DNA from: Pseudomonadota bacterium
GTDB lineage: Bacteria > Pseudomonadota > Alphaproteobacteria > Sphingomonadales > Sphingomonadaceae
NCBI GenBank assembly: GCA_021849075.1
Contig: JAJZTH010000006.1
Span: 53,122-117,121, forward strand
DNA length: 64,000 bases
Direction: 5' to 3'
The position numbers and the translations under genes were made by a program. This document shows, piece by piece, positions 55,010-63,805 of this stretch. How positions within the stretch are numbered: the first letter of the stretch is position 1; each line of letters begins with the position of its first letter. Under the pieces are notes generated by a model that was not told the origin of the DNA, did no database searches, and saw only the letters and a list, made by a program, of their open reading frames with translations.

Positions 55010-55378
55010 GTGAGCGAGAAGATCAGCGAAGCGGAACTGGTGGTGATGGAATCCCTGTGGGAAGCCGCGCCGCAAACCGCCAATGATGTTGCCGATCGCG
55101 TTGCCGCCGACCGCGACTGGAGCCTTCAGACCGTCAAGACCCTTTTGTCCCGGTTGATGGCCAAGGATGTGATCGCCGCCGATCAGGATGGCCGCCGATT
55201 TCTCTATCGCCCATTGGTGGCGCGGGAAGATTATGTCGCGGGCGAATCGGGGCGGCTGGTGAACCGTCTGTTCGGCGGCCGGGTGTCGCCACTGGTCGCC
55301 CAGTTGGCGAGCCAGGATCAGTTGACGGCGGACGATATCGCCGAGCTTGAGGAAATCCTGAAAGGGTTGAAATCATGA
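55010..55378 (+). CDS. blaI: BlaI/MecI/CopY family transcriptional repressor
   Basis: 122 residues. Winged-helix repressor: SEAELVVMESLWEAAPQTANDVADRVAADRDWSLQTVKTLLSRLMAKDV is the DNA-binding domain, followed by the usual helical dimerisation and cleavage region (AGESGRLVNRLFGGRVSPLVAQL). The GTG at 55010 is the probable start, just 30 nt after the perfect operator. Its stop overlaps blaR1 by 4 nt. It is expected to repress its own operon until cleaved by BlaR1 signalling. Confidence 0.92.
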   Translation: MSEKISEAELVVMESLWEAAPQTANDVADRVAADRDWSLQTVKTLLSRLMAKDVIAADQDGRRFLYRPLVAREDYVAGESGRLVNRLFGGRVSPLVAQLASQDQLTADDIAELEEILKGLKS

Positions 55379-57054
55379 GCGTCTGGATCGCCGAAACGCT
55401 GATCGCCACGACATTGCTGATGGCGCTGGTGATGATGCTGCGCCGCCCGGTGGCGCGCTGGCTGGGGGCAGGGGCGGCCTATATGCTCTGGGCGCTGCCG
55501 CTGGCCCGCATGCTGATGCCCGCGCTGCCGCAGGAGGTTGAGCCTTCGCCATTGCATCAGGCGGTGGATCAGGCTGGCCTTGCCGATCTGCTGTCCATGC
55601 CGGCCACCGGGCCGGTTGAGGCCGCAGCGCCCGCCATGCCCTGGCTGGAAATCGGCATTGCGGTCTGGTTCGTGGGCATGGTCGTCTTCCTGATTGTGCA
55701 GGCAGTGGGTTATGCCCGGTTCCGCCGGCATATGCTGCGCGGCATGACGCCTATCGGGGAAGAAGGGCGTATCTGCATCATCACCAGCCCGCAGGCATCA
55801 GGGCCGCTGGCCTTCGGCATCTTTCGCCCCTTCATCGTCCTGCCTGCTGATTTCGCCCTGCGCTATGACGCGCAGGAACAGGATATGGCGATCGCCCATG
55901 AACGGGCGCATCATGAACGTGGCGATCTGACCGCCAACATGATCGCCCTGCTGTTGCTGGCCGTCCACTGGTGCAATCCCGTCGCCTGGATCGCCTATCG
56001 CGCTTATCGCGCCGATCAGGAAACCGCCTGCGACGCGCGCGTCCTCTCACTCTATGGCCGGGAACAGGCCCATGCCTATGGCCGCGCCATATTGAAGGCC
56101 GCCGGTGGCCGCCAGTTTGCCGGCGCCTGCCATCTCACCCGCATCAACGCACTTAAGGGGAGGCTGAAAATGCTGTCCAATCATGACATGTCGCTCCGCC
56201 GCATCAGCTGGGGCATGGCCGCGGTCGCACTCGTCACCGCCACGGGCCTGGCGCTCACCGCATCGGGAAGCCGCGCCGCGCAGCAAATGGCTGCGATCAC
56301 CGACAAGATGGAAGGTGCCGACTTTGCACGCCTGACCGATTTGGTCGCCCAGCCGGCGCAGGCCAGCATTCCTGCCGTCGCCGCAGTCCCCACGGTGCCG
56401 GCCGTGCCCGCAGCGCCAGCCACTCCCGCCGTTGCGGCCCCTGCATCTGTGCCTGCGCCGATAGTGCCGCCCGCGCCCATCGTGCCGGCAGCCGACATGA
56501 TCGCCCCGGTTCCGCCCGTTCCGCCGATGCCGCCCGTCACCGTGCGGAGTGAAAAGGGCCGCATCACCGTCACCCATGCCGACGGTCGGGTGGAGACGCA
56601 TCGCATCCCCACCGAAGCGGACATCGCCCGCATGGTGCCGGTTGTGGATGTGCGCGAGGGCTGTGACGCGGGCAAGCAGAGTACGACCCGCAGCGAAACG
56701 GTGGATGCCGATGGCCGTCGCCACATCCGCGTCCGCATCTGCAAGGCAGGCATCGAACGGGCGGCCGAGCGGGCCGGGCAACAGGCGGAACGCGCGGCGC
56801 GTCAGGCGGAATGGCAGGTGGAGATCGCGGCGCAACGGGCGGAACGCCAGGCCGATCGTGCAGCCCGTCAGGCCGACATGGATGCGGCCCGCGCAGATCG
56901 CATCGCCCGCACCGCCCATGTCGCCGCGATCAACGGCCTGCGTTCCGCGCGCGCCCAGATTGCCGCCAACGACAGCATGCCCAGAGACGCGCGTGCAGAG
57001 GCGCTGCGCGAAATTGACCAGTCCATCGCCGAATTGCGCAGTGAGCAGCCTTGA
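55375..57054 (+). CDS. blaR1: BlaR1-type M56 family membrane metallopeptidase
   Basis: 559 residues. Membrane helices at about 5-25, 32-50, 93-113 and 186-205 frame the zinc site HERAHHERGDL (His175-His179) with QETACDARVLSLYG downstream, all typical of M56 peptidases. There is a further helix near 275, then a Pro/Ala/Val-rich periplasmic segment (about 320-385). It does not have a penicillin-binding sensor domain; the C-terminus is an Ala/Glu/Arg coiled coil (AERAGQQAERAARQAEWQ). It overlaps blaI by 4 nt. The signal it senses is therefore not predicted to be a beta-lactam. Confidence 0.88.
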   Translation: MSVWIAETLIATTLLMALVMMLRRPVARWLGAGAAYMLWALPLARMLMPALPQEVEPSPLHQAVDQAGLADLLSMPATGPVEAAAPAMPWLEIGIAVWFVGMVVFLIVQAVGYARFRRHMLRGMTPIGEEGRICIITSPQASGPLAFGIFRPFIVLPADFALRYDAQEQDMAIAHERAHHERGDLTANMIALLLLAVHWCNPVAWIAYRAYRADQETACDARVLSLYGREQAHAYGRAILKAAGGRQFAGACHLTRINALKGRLKMLSNHDMSLRRISWGMAAVALVTATGLALTASGSRAAQQMAAITDKMEGADFARLTDLVAQPAQASIPAVAAVPTVPAVPAAPATPAVAAPASVPAPIVPPAPIVPAADMIAPVPPVPPMPPVTVRSEKGRITVTHADGRVETHRIPTEADIARMVPVVDVREGCDAGKQSTTRSETVDADGRRHIRVRICKAGIERAAERAGQQAERAARQAEWQVEIAAQRAERQADRAARQADMDAARADRIARTAHVAAINGLRSARAQIAANDSMPRDARAEALREIDQSIAELRSEQP

Positions 57055-57061
57055 AATGGGG

Positions 57062-57091
57062 CGTCATTGCTTCGCTGCGTTCGGAATGACG
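57062..57091. repeat. Short CGTCATT palindrome after blaR1
   Basis: CGTCATT (57062-57068) and AATGACG (57085-57091) pair, with a TTCGCTGCGTTCG loop region. It is in the 57-bp gap between convergent blaR1 and hemW and resembles small intergenic palindromes common in this order. Confidence 0.5.
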
Positions 57092-57111
57092 ATCTGGGCA
57101 ATCTCTCAGTC

Positions 57112-58287
57112 CTAAATCGCGACCACTTCGGGCAGGATCGCATCCAGCAACAGCATCCCGGCCGGGGTCACCTGCAAATGCGCGCCGGTCAGGCGGATGA
57201 GGCCCAGATCGGTCAATTGCGCGATCGTCCGTTCGTCGACCAGCCGGTCGGCCCGGACCCCGGACAGCGCGGCGATGCGCGCCAAATCCACCCCTTCGCC
57301 CAGCCGCAATCCCATCAGTAATGCCTCACGCGCGCGGTCTTCGGGAATCAGCGCATCTTCGCTCTGCATGCCATGGCCGTTTCGTGCCACTGCACCCATC
57401 CAGTTTTCCGGCTTCTTGTGCCGCATTGTCGCCATGCCGCCGCGCCGGCCATGCGCGCCCGGCCCGATCCCGGCATAGTCGCCATAGCGCCAGTAGGTCA
57501 GGTTATGCCGGCTTTCCTGCCCCGGCCGGGCATGGTTGCTGATTTCATAGGCGGGGATGCCCGCCGCGCCGGTCATCGCCTGCGTCAGTTCATAGAGCGT
57601 TGCGCCATGGTCCGGGTCGGCCGGCGTCAGCTTGCCCTGCGCGACCAGCGTCGCAAAGCGTGTCCCCGGCTCGATCGTGAGCTGATAGAGCGACAAATGC
57701 CCGGTGCCAAAGGAAAGGGCGCGGGTCAGTTCCGCTTCCCAATCGGCCTCGCTTTGATCGGGGCGGGCATAGATCAGGTCGAAGCTGACCCGGTCGAACA
57801 CCGATTGCGCGGTGGCCAGCGCCGCCAGCCCTTCATCCACATCATGCGCGCGGCCCAGGAAATGGAGCGCCTCATTCTCCAGCGCCTGAAGGCCGAGCGA
57901 CACGCGGTTGACCCCGGCGGCGGCGATATCGGCAAAGCGCGCCGCCTCGACCGAATTGGGGTTGGCCTCCAGCGTGATCTCCATGTCCGGGGTGAAGCCC
58001 CAATGGTCTTCCGCTGCCGTCAGCAACGCTTCGACCAGCGTCGGCGGCATCAGCGATGGCGTGCCGCCGCCAAAGAAAATGGAGGAAAGCGGGCGTCCGC
58101 CGGTCAGCGCCGCCTCATGCGCCATGTCGGCCAGCAAAGCTTCCTGCCATGCGGCCACATCCACACTGTCGCGGACATGACTGTTAAAGTCGCAATAGGG
58201 ACATTTCGATACGCAAAAGGGCCAATGAATGTATAAAGCGTGTGCGTCGCCGGGGGGCGGCGGAGATGCGGGGGGTAATGAGGCCAT
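57112..58287 (-). CDS. hemW: Heme chaperone HemW (radical SAM, coproporphyrinogen III oxidase-like)
   Basis: 391 residues. Radical SAM cluster motif CVSKCPYCDFNSH near residue 25 (CxxxCxxC), SSIFFGGGTPSL near 65 and the HemN C-terminal domain. HemW proteins bind heme rather than oxidise coproporphyrinogen; the additional Cys of true HemN is absent. The start at 58287 (MASLPPASPPPPGD) overlaps the start codon of the divergent CAP gene. It belongs to the conserved hemW-rdgB-rph-hrcA cluster. Confidence 0.92.
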   Translation of the reverse strand: MASLPPASPPPPGDAHALYIHWPFCVSKCPYCDFNSHVRDSVDVAAWQEALLADMAHEAALTGGRPLSSIFFGGGTPSLMPPTLVEALLTAAEDHWGFTPDMEITLEANPNSVEAARFADIAAAGVNRVSLGLQALENEALHFLGRAHDVDEGLAALATAQSVFDRVSFDLIYARPDQSEADWEAELTRALSFGTGHLSLYQLTIEPGTRFATLVAQGKLTPADPDHGATLYELTQAMTGAAGIPAYEISNHARPGQESRHNLTYWRYGDYAGIGPGAHGRRGGMATMRHKKPENWMGAVARNGHGMQSEDALIPEDRAREALLMGLRLGEGVDLARIAALSGVRADRLVDERTIAQLTDLGLIRLTGAHLQVTPAGMLLLDAILPEVVAI

Positions 58288-59032
58288 GGCTGGGGGCGGC
58301 TCTAGAGACTTTTTGCGCGGGCGGCTATGGGTTGCGCGGATATTGGGGGCTGCGCCGATATTGGCTTTGCTGACGAGCGGCCTCGCAACTGCGGCAGAAC
58401 CGGAGGCGGCGACTGCGCCCGCTGGACCCGCCGCTGCCGCCGCTGCAACTGTCGTCATGCCGGCCGCTTATTATGGCATGCAGGAAGCGCCGCGCGGGCC
58501 TGACCTGTTGCGCGCGATTGTACTCGACATGCATAATGGCGAGCGGACGGCTCTGGGCGTGCCAGTGCTGGATTGGGACGATGCGCTGGCGGCGGATGCC
58601 GCGCGCTATGCCGTAGAAATGGCGAAAACGGGTCTGTTCCGTCATTCGCCGCGCAGCGGCCGGGCGATCCCCAGCGGCGAAAATCTGTGGATGGGGCCGC
58701 ACCGCCTCTATGGCTATCAGGTGATGATCGGTTCCTTCCTGGACGAGCGCAAGCTGTTCCGGGTTGAAGGCAAGCTGCCCGATCTCAGCACCACCGGCCG
58801 CTGGCAGGATGTGGGTCATTATAGCCAGATGATCTGGCGGGGCACGCAGAAGGTCGGCTGCGCGTTGGGCGAGGGCGCGCAATATGATTATCTGGTCTGC
58901 CGCTATTTCCCGGCGGGCAATGCCTTTGGCAAGGGGCCGCTCGACGCCGAGGAGCCGCTGCCGGTGTCAGCAACTCCTGTGGCCGCGCCTCAACCGGTTG
59001 CCGGAACGGTCGTGGCGAGCGCTGCACAATAG
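58286..59032 (+). CDS. Secreted CAP-domain protein (CAP/SCP superfamily)
   Basis: 248 residues. A signal peptide (residues about 1-40, ending ATAAEP) is followed by a CAP domain: VLDWDDALAADAARYAVEMAKTGLFRHSPRSG with the His, IPSGENLWMG (Glu), GHYSQMIWRGTQKVGCALGEG (His) and DYLVCRYFPAGN. These four groups form the CAP cavity. The function of bacterial members is largely unknown. The start codon overlaps the divergent hemW start by two bases; 58229 is an alternative. Confidence 0.85.
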   Translation: MAGGGSRDFLRGRLWVARILGAAPILALLTSGLATAAEPEAATAPAGPAAAAAATVVMPAAYYGMQEAPRGPDLLRAIVLDMHNGERTALGVPVLDWDDALAADAARYAVEMAKTGLFRHSPRSGRAIPSGENLWMGPHRLYGYQVMIGSFLDERKLFRVEGKLPDLSTTGRWQDVGHYSQMIWRGTQKVGCALGEGAQYDYLVCRYFPAGNAFGKGPLDAEEPLPVSATPVAAPQPVAGTVVASAAQ

Positions 59033-59094
59033 GCGCTCGCGGATATTTCTGGCGACCATCGGCATTCTTCCTGCGGTGATGAAGGAGAAATGCC

Positions 59095-59847
59095 ATGCCA
59101 ATCCGGCACATAGTCATAAGCGGCCTGCTGATCGGTCTGGCGGGCTGTGGTGCGCCGACGCAGAAAAAGGCGACGGGTAGCGATGGCGGCAACGCGGTCG
59201 CCGATGCGGTCGCATCCTATAATGTCGCGCTTCCATCCACGCCAATGCCGGCCGCGCTGCCGGAGGTGGATGGCCAGCCTCTGTCCTGTGCGGCGGATAT
59301 CGGGTCGGCGGCGGCGCAAAAGCGGGTGGCGATTTGTCGCAACGTCTCCCCGGCGACCCGGCCGCCCTGCAATGTCGCCAATAGCTGTGCGATGATCGAG
59401 GATGAGATTGCGCGCAGCTGCGCCCTGTTCGACGGGCAGGGTGAGCCAATGCCGGGGTGCGCGCCGACACCCAAAAGCATGGAAGCGGCCGCCGCGGTGG
59501 TGTCGCGCTATTATTCCGCCATCAACGCGCGTGACTATGCCACGGCCTGGAGCCAATGGGGCGAGGATGGTCGCCCCGGTCAGACGCTGGCGCAGTTCGA
59601 AGCGGGATTTGCGCAGACACGGACGACCCGGGTGACGATCGGCAGGCTGGAACCGGGCGATGCTGGCGCGGGATCCATCTATCAGACGGTGCCGGTTGCG
59701 GTCGACGCGCAGTTGGCCGATGGTGCGCGCCAGCGCTTCGTCGGCGACTATGTCCTCCGCCGCGTCAATGGCGTGGATGGCGCGTCGCCGGCGCAACTGC
59801 GCTGGCATATCGATTCGGCGCGGCTGAAGCCCGCGCCGGTGGGTTAG
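59095..59847 (+). CDS. Lipoprotein of unknown function
   Basis: 250 residues. Lipoprotein signal with LLIGLAGC (Cys18). A middle part (about 60-125) holds six cysteines and may be a disulfide-rich domain: [38 protein letters not shown]. The C-terminal half resembles an NTF2/SnoaL-like fold ([24 protein letters not shown]). It is encoded 62 nt after the CAP gene and converges on rdgB with a 4-nt overlap. Confidence 0.7.
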   Translation: MPIRHIVISGLLIGLAGCGAPTQKKATGSDGGNAVADAVASYNVALPSTPMPAALPEVDGQPLSCAADIGSAAAQKRVAICRNVSPATRPPCNVANSCAMIEDEIARSCALFDGQGEPMPGCAPTPKSMEAAAAVVSRYYSAINARDYATAWSQWGEDGRPGQTLAQFEAGFAQTRTTRVTIGRLEPGDAGAGSIYQTVPVAVDAQLADGARQRFVGDYVLRRVNGVDGASPAQLRWHIDSARLKPAPVG

Positions 59848-60476
59848 AAAACCGCCTTCACCAGCTGCGCGAAGGCATCGGCGCGGTGGCTCATCGCATG
59901 CTTGGCGTCCGGGTCCATTTCGCCAAAGCTGATGTCGTGGCCCAGCGGCTGGAACATCGCGTCATAGCCAAAGCCATTCTGCCCGCGCGGCGGCCAGACC
60001 AGCGTGCCGTCAACGCGGCCTTCGAATGCTTCGACATGCCCATCCGGCCAGGCGAGGGCGAGGGCACAGATGAAATGCGCGCCATGGCCGGCATCCGGTC
60101 CCTTGGCTTCCACGCCGTCCCACACTTTCTGCATCGCCATGTCGAAATCCTTGGTGGGACCGGCCCAGCGGGCGGAAAAGAGGCCCGGATCGCCATTCAG
60201 CGCCTCGACGCACAGGCCGCTATCGTCGGCCAGCGCGGGCAGGCCGGACAGGTCGGCCGCCTGCATCGCCTTCAATTCGGCATTGGCGATGAAGGTGGTG
60301 CCGGTTTCTTCCGGTTCGGGCAGGTCGAGCGACCCGGCGGAAATCGGCTCGATCCCATAGGGGCCGAGTAAAGCGGCGATTTCCCGCACCTTGCCGGCAT
60401 TATGGCTGGCGATCACCAGCTTGCCCGGCTTCAGCTTGCGGATCGCCTGTTCCTGTCCGAATTCATCGCTCATCAT
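59844..60476 (-). CDS. rdgB: XTP/dITP diphosphatase (non-canonical purine NTP pyrophosphatase)
   Basis: 210 residues, HAM1/RdgB family that clears inosine and xanthosine triphosphates. [18 protein letters not shown] at the N-terminus, [42 protein letters not shown] and [11 protein letters not shown]-like (here [16 protein letters not shown]) are diagnostic. The start is at 60476 or one codon on. Part of the hemW-rdgB-rph cluster. Confidence 0.95.
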   Translation of the reverse strand: MMSDEFGQEQAIRKLKPGKLVIASHNAGKVREIAALLGPYGIEPISAGSLDLPEPEETGTTFIANAELKAMQAADLSGLPALADDSGLCVEALNGDPGLFSARWAGPTKDFDMAMQKVWDGVEAKGPDAGHGAHFICALALAWPDGHVEAFEGRVDGTLVWPPRGQNGFGYDAMFQPLGHDISFGEMDPDAKHAMSHRADAFAQLVKAVF

Positions 60477-60497
60477 TCACTACCCTGCATATCTCAT

Positions 60498-60570
60498 GTT
60501 CCTGCGAAGGCAGGAACCCAGGGCGCCATGCGCGGCGCCCTGAACCCTAGGCTCCTGCTTTCGCAGGAGC
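60498..60570. repeat. Triple-hairpin palindromic repeat between rdgB and rph
   Basis: Three consecutive stems: GTTCCTGC/GCAGGAAC (60498-60517), GGGCGCC/GGCGCCC (60521-60540) and GCTCCTGC/GCAGGAGC (60551-60570). The outer two are variants of each other, so the unit looks like a larger mobile palindrome common in sphingomonads. Confidence 0.75.
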
Positions 60571-60598
60571 ACGGCAGAGTTGCAACGGTCCGAGCGGC

Positions 60599-61315
60599 TC
60601 AGCGCCCGGTCGCCACATCCTGCGCCGCGAAGATCTTCGCACAGCCAATGCGGGCGAGGCGAAGCAGGCGGAGCAGCTCTTCCTCGTCATAGGCCGCGCC
60701 TTCGGCCGTGGCCTGCACTTCGGCGAACTTGCCGTCGCCGGTCAGGATCAGGTTGGCGTCCGTTTCGGCATTGCTGTCTTCGGCATAGTCGAGGTCGAGG
60801 ACGGGCGTGCCGTTGTAGATGCCGCAGCTGATCGCCGCGACCTTCTGGATGATCGGGTCTTCGGTCAGCGCGCCGCTGGCCAGCAGCTTGTCGACGGCGA
60901 TGCGCAGCGCGACCCAGCTGCCCGAAATGGCGGCGGTGCGGGTGCCGCCATCGGCCTGGATCACGTCGCAATCGATCACGATCTGGCGTTCGCCCAGCTT
61001 CTTGAGGTCGACGATGGTGCGCAGAGAGCGGCCGATCAGGCGCTGAATTTCCTGCGTCCGGCCTGACTGCTTGCCCTTGGCCGCTTCGCGGCTGCCGCGG
61101 GTGTGGGTGGCGCGGGGCAGCATGCCATATTCGGCCGTGACCCAGCCCGAACCCGTGCCACGCAGGAAGGGAGGCACTTTTTCCTCGATCGAGGCGGTGC
61201 ACAGGACGCGCGTGTCGCCGAAGCTGACGAGGCACGACCCTTCGGCGTGGATGGTGAAACCGGGTTCCATGGTGATGTCGCGCATCTGGTCGGGCGCGCG
61301 GCCGGAAGGACGCAT
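60599..61315 (-). CDS. rph: Ribonuclease PH
   Basis: 238 residues. Phosphorolytic 3'-end exoribonuclease of tRNA precursors. [45 protein letters not shown] and [26 protein letters not shown] (with [27 protein letters not shown]) are classic; [20 protein letters not shown] completes the active site. Upstream of rdgB on the same strand. Confidence 0.97.
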   Translation of the reverse strand: MRPSGRAPDQMRDITMEPGFTIHAEGSCLVSFGDTRVLCTASIEEKVPPFLRGTGSGWVTAEYGMLPRATHTRGSREAAKGKQSGRTQEIQRLIGRSLRTIVDLKKLGERQIVIDCDVIQADGGTRTAAISGSWVALRIAVDKLLASGALTEDPIIQKVAAISCGIYNGTPVLDLDYAEDSNAETDANLILTGDGKFAEVQATAEGAAYDEEELLRLLRLARIGCAKIFAAQDVATGR

Positions 61316-61408
61316 AATATTTCTCCGAAACGATCAGGTGGCTGCGCTTAGCGCCCGGGCGCTCGGGAGGCCAGTGCCAAGCGTCAAAAGTTGCGATAAG
61401 AGGGCCGC

Positions 61409-61948
61409 ATGAAGAGAGCGATGAAGATGGTTCCGGCGGCGCTGACCCCGGCGATGCTGTTGTTGGCGGGGTGTGTGACCGACCGGGAGAAGGTGGAACT
61501 GGAGCCGCCGGTCCGGGCGGGCGACACGATCCGCTTCACCGCCGGCCGCTGCTTTGGCGCCTGTCCCGCCTATACGTTGCGGGTGACGCCCGATGGCTCC
61601 GGCCTGCTGGAGCCAGAGCGCTTCACCGCCGTTCCCGGCCCGACCCGCTTCACCGTCAGCGCCGCGCAATATCGGCGGCTCCGCACTGCCCTTGGCCCCT
61701 ATAAGCCAGTGGCGGGAACGACCAAGCGCATCGGCAATGGTGAAAATTGCACCCGCTTCGCGACCGACATGCCCGCCTATACGATCGAATGGACGCGCGA
61801 TGGAGGGAAGAATGGGCCGAAGCCGACCCGGCTGGATTTCCAGTCGGGCTGCATGGACAGCCGCTATGCCCGGCTGCGCACGACGATTGGAGCGATCCCC
61901 AAGATGCTGGCAATCGAACCGATGTTGAAGCCCAAGCCAGCGAGCTGA
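61409..61948 (+). CDS. DUF6438 domain lipoprotein
   Basis: 179 residues. Lipoprotein signal with MLLLAGC (Cys22). The core IRFTAGRCFGACPAYTLRVTPDGSG and FTVSAAQYRRLRTALGPY matches my memory of DUF6438, a small periplasmic domain with two conserved Cys in CFGACP. Function unknown. Divergent from rph. The second 11-bp periodic array begins 27 nt past its stop. Confidence 0.75.
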   Translation: MKRAMKMVPAALTPAMLLLAGCVTDREKVELEPPVRAGDTIRFTAGRCFGACPAYTLRVTPDGSGLLEPERFTAVPGPTRFTVSAAQYRRLRTALGPYKPVAGTTKRIGNGENCTRFATDMPAYTIEWTRDGGKNGPKPTRLDFQSGCMDSRYARLRTTIGAIPKMLAIEPMLKPKPAS

Positions 61949-61975
61949 ACTGGGCCACAGCGACGCGACAGTTGA

Positions 61976-62138
61976 AAGTTCATAGTGTCGCGAGGGTGAA
62001 TTGCGCCGATTTCGCCCTGATGCGACCGTTACGCGACAGCGAAGCGACGGAGTCGCGACATTCGGATAACGCTGACGCGACAACGGCGCGCCTGTGGCGC
62101 GACACAGAGGCGACAGGGAAGCGACCGCGACGCAACGG
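61976..62138 (-). repeat. 11-bp periodic GCGACNG array with conserved tail box (element 2)
   Basis: Read on the plus strand, GCGACNN starts at 62022, 62033, 62044, 62055, 62077, 62099, 62110 and 62121, all multiples of 11 apart; GCAACGG at 62132 and GCGCCTG at 62088 fit the phase, and 62066 is lost. The complement of the tail box, CGACACTATGAACTT, lies at 61976-61990, 38 nt before the nearest unit, i.e. one unit further than in element 1 (27 nt). It occupies most of the 477-bp gap between DUF6438 and the polytopic protein; the remainder shows no gene. Confidence 0.85.
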
Positions 62139-62411
62139 CTTTGCGCGCGGGGCGGGGGGCATGTCGTGGCGGACAGGGGCGGCCGGTTTCATCATGCAGG
62201 GTAGATCAAAAGATTGGCGCGTAGGACAGGGATGGCTCTGATCGCCATATAGTGATCATGCGGTCGGCTCGCTCCGCCTGCCGCCCTCTATCGCCTTGAT
62301 TCAAGGCCGAGTATCGGCGCAGATCAACTTTCAGCCCCGGCCTTCATGGATGGGTGCAATGTCCATCATAATGGAATTTAAAGGGAATTGTGCGAAGCGC
62401 GGGTAGGAATA

Positions 62412-62429
62412 ATGAATGGCCCGCTATGA
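62412..62429 (+). other. Possible five-codon leader ORF coupled to the membrane protein start
   Basis: GTAGGAATA precedes ATG AAT GGC CCG CTA TGA, and the TGA overlaps the ATG at 62426 as ATGA. The larger gene has no ribosome-binding site of its own, so reinitiation after this leader is possible. Confidence 0.35.
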
Positions 62430-63688
62430 TCACGCATGACAATCCCGCTTTTTTGTCTTCGCCAGTTTCTGCCTGTCGCGCTGGCAGGCCGTGGATGAAT
62501 CTGCCGTCATCGATGCTATTCATTCTATTTTTCTATGTCTCCATGGTGTTGATTGTAGCGCTGATAGCGCCATTTCCTTCAGGGGTTGATGAACTTCAGC
62601 ATTTGTCTGTCGTGCGGGCGCAGTTTGAGCATCCGACATTGTTTCCCGATTGGAGCCATCAACTTATCCTGCAACGTGATGATATTACCAAATGGTCGCA
62701 TGACGCCAATTATATCAATCACCCATCGCTTTACTATCTGATGCTGGCGCCCATTTATGCGTTTACCAGCAATCCCATCATCTTTCGTTTCGTCAATATA
62801 CTGTTGTCAACGGCCGCGCTGCTTATTGTGTTGATCGCCGCCAGCCGCCGTTTCACGCGGGAAATTCTGCCCCCTCAGTTGTTTGCAATCCTGGCCATAA
62901 GTTTCCCCAAGGCCGCCATAGTGGGCGGGATGGTCAATAATGACAATCTGGCCGCCCTTGCCGCCGCCGCGCTATTTGGCGGATTGTTGGGCCTGCCTGG
63001 CGCAGGCTGGTGGATATTGGCGGGCCTGGCTATCGCAGGCTGGACGAAATTGACGGCCTTCATTGGGTTGGCGGTGGTTGCGGCCAGTTGGTTGGGCTTT
63101 GCTTTTCTGTCGGGCCAGATTCGCCTGACCGATCGCCGCCTATGGCTGGCGGGCGTGGGCATGGTGATCGGCGCATCCCATTATATGTTCACATTCTTGC
63201 GTATCGGCCAGTTGCTTTGGGTTAACGAAGATGTGTGGCGCATACCGGTGGCGGAGCGGCTGCATCTGGACATGATCGGTTTTGCGGCCTGGTTCTTCAA
63301 AGGCTATGTGCTGAAATGGCCGGTGTTGGAAATGGGCTATCCGTTTCAACTCGCCCTCATGACCATGGTCGTGCCGCTCCTGCTGGCGGCAGTCAGCTTG
63401 CGCTATCGAGACGCGCGGCCCTGGGCCGCCGCCTATATCGTGGGTTGGATCCTATTGCTGGCGATCCACTTCGCATTTGGCTGGCGCAGCTATGTGACAT
63501 TGGGCGACCTCACCACAATGCAGACGCGCTACTATAATATTCTGTGGCCGGGTATCGCATTGGCGGCCGCCATGGCTGTTGCGCAAATTTCCCGGCGCTG
63601 GCGCTGGGCCGTGCTTGTAACGGAAATTATCTGCCTGTTGCCTACGGTCTTGGGCGGCGCGCTTTATGTCGCCATCTTTGGCGGTTAA
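62426..63688 (+). CDS. Polytopic membrane protein, glycosyltransferase-like (DUF2142 style)
   Basis: 420 residues with about 10 to 12 hydrophobic helices. After a first helix (MLFILFFYVSMVLIVALIAPFPSGVDELQHL) the DE-containing loop and HPSLYYLMLAPIYAF resemble GT-C glycosyltransferases such as ArnT/PMT or DUF2142 proteins, where the loop acidic residues are catalytic. No polymer synthesis genes are adjacent. Start options are 62426 and 62495 (MNLPSS). The first 300 bases are less GC-rich than the neighbours. The assignment is tentative. Confidence 0.6.
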   Translation: MITHDNPAFLSSPVSACRAGRPWMNLPSSMLFILFFYVSMVLIVALIAPFPSGVDELQHLSVVRAQFEHPTLFPDWSHQLILQRDDITKWSHDANYINHPSLYYLMLAPIYAFTSNPIIFRFVNILLSTAALLIVLIAASRRFTREILPPQLFAILAISFPKAAIVGGMVNNDNLAALAAAALFGGLLGLPGAGWWILAGLAIAGWTKLTAFIGLAVVAASWLGFAFLSGQIRLTDRRLWLAGVGMVIGASHYMFTFLRIGQLLWVNEDVWRIPVAERLHLDMIGFAAWFFKGYVLKWPVLEMGYPFQLALMTMVVPLLLAAVSLRYRDARPWAAAYIVGWILLLAIHFAFGWRSYVTLGDLTTMQTRYYNILWPGIALAAAMAVAQISRRWRWAVLVTEIICLLPTVLGGALYVAIFGG

Positions 63689-63805
63689 GCGCTGTTTGGA
63701 AACTCGCCCGAGGCCGGCTTTGCCGTCGCAAGATGATGAATGGCGGCGATCGCCATTTCCAATCTCCCCGTTGAGCCGTCGCCCAAAGCCGACTACATCA
63801 GTAGC

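Noticed and set aside
57104-57143. Beta-lactamase or penicillin-binding gene next to blaIR1
   Set aside because: Neither side encodes one; hemW and a small hypothetical protein flank the pair.
61747-62241. Open frame running through the second array as a protein gene
   Set aside because: It starts inside the DUF6438 gene in another frame, has no ribosome-binding site, and the array period of 11 is not a multiple of 3.
63689-63805. CIRCE element upstream of hrcA
   Set aside because: No TTAGCACTC/GAGTGCTAA inverted repeat is present in the gap.
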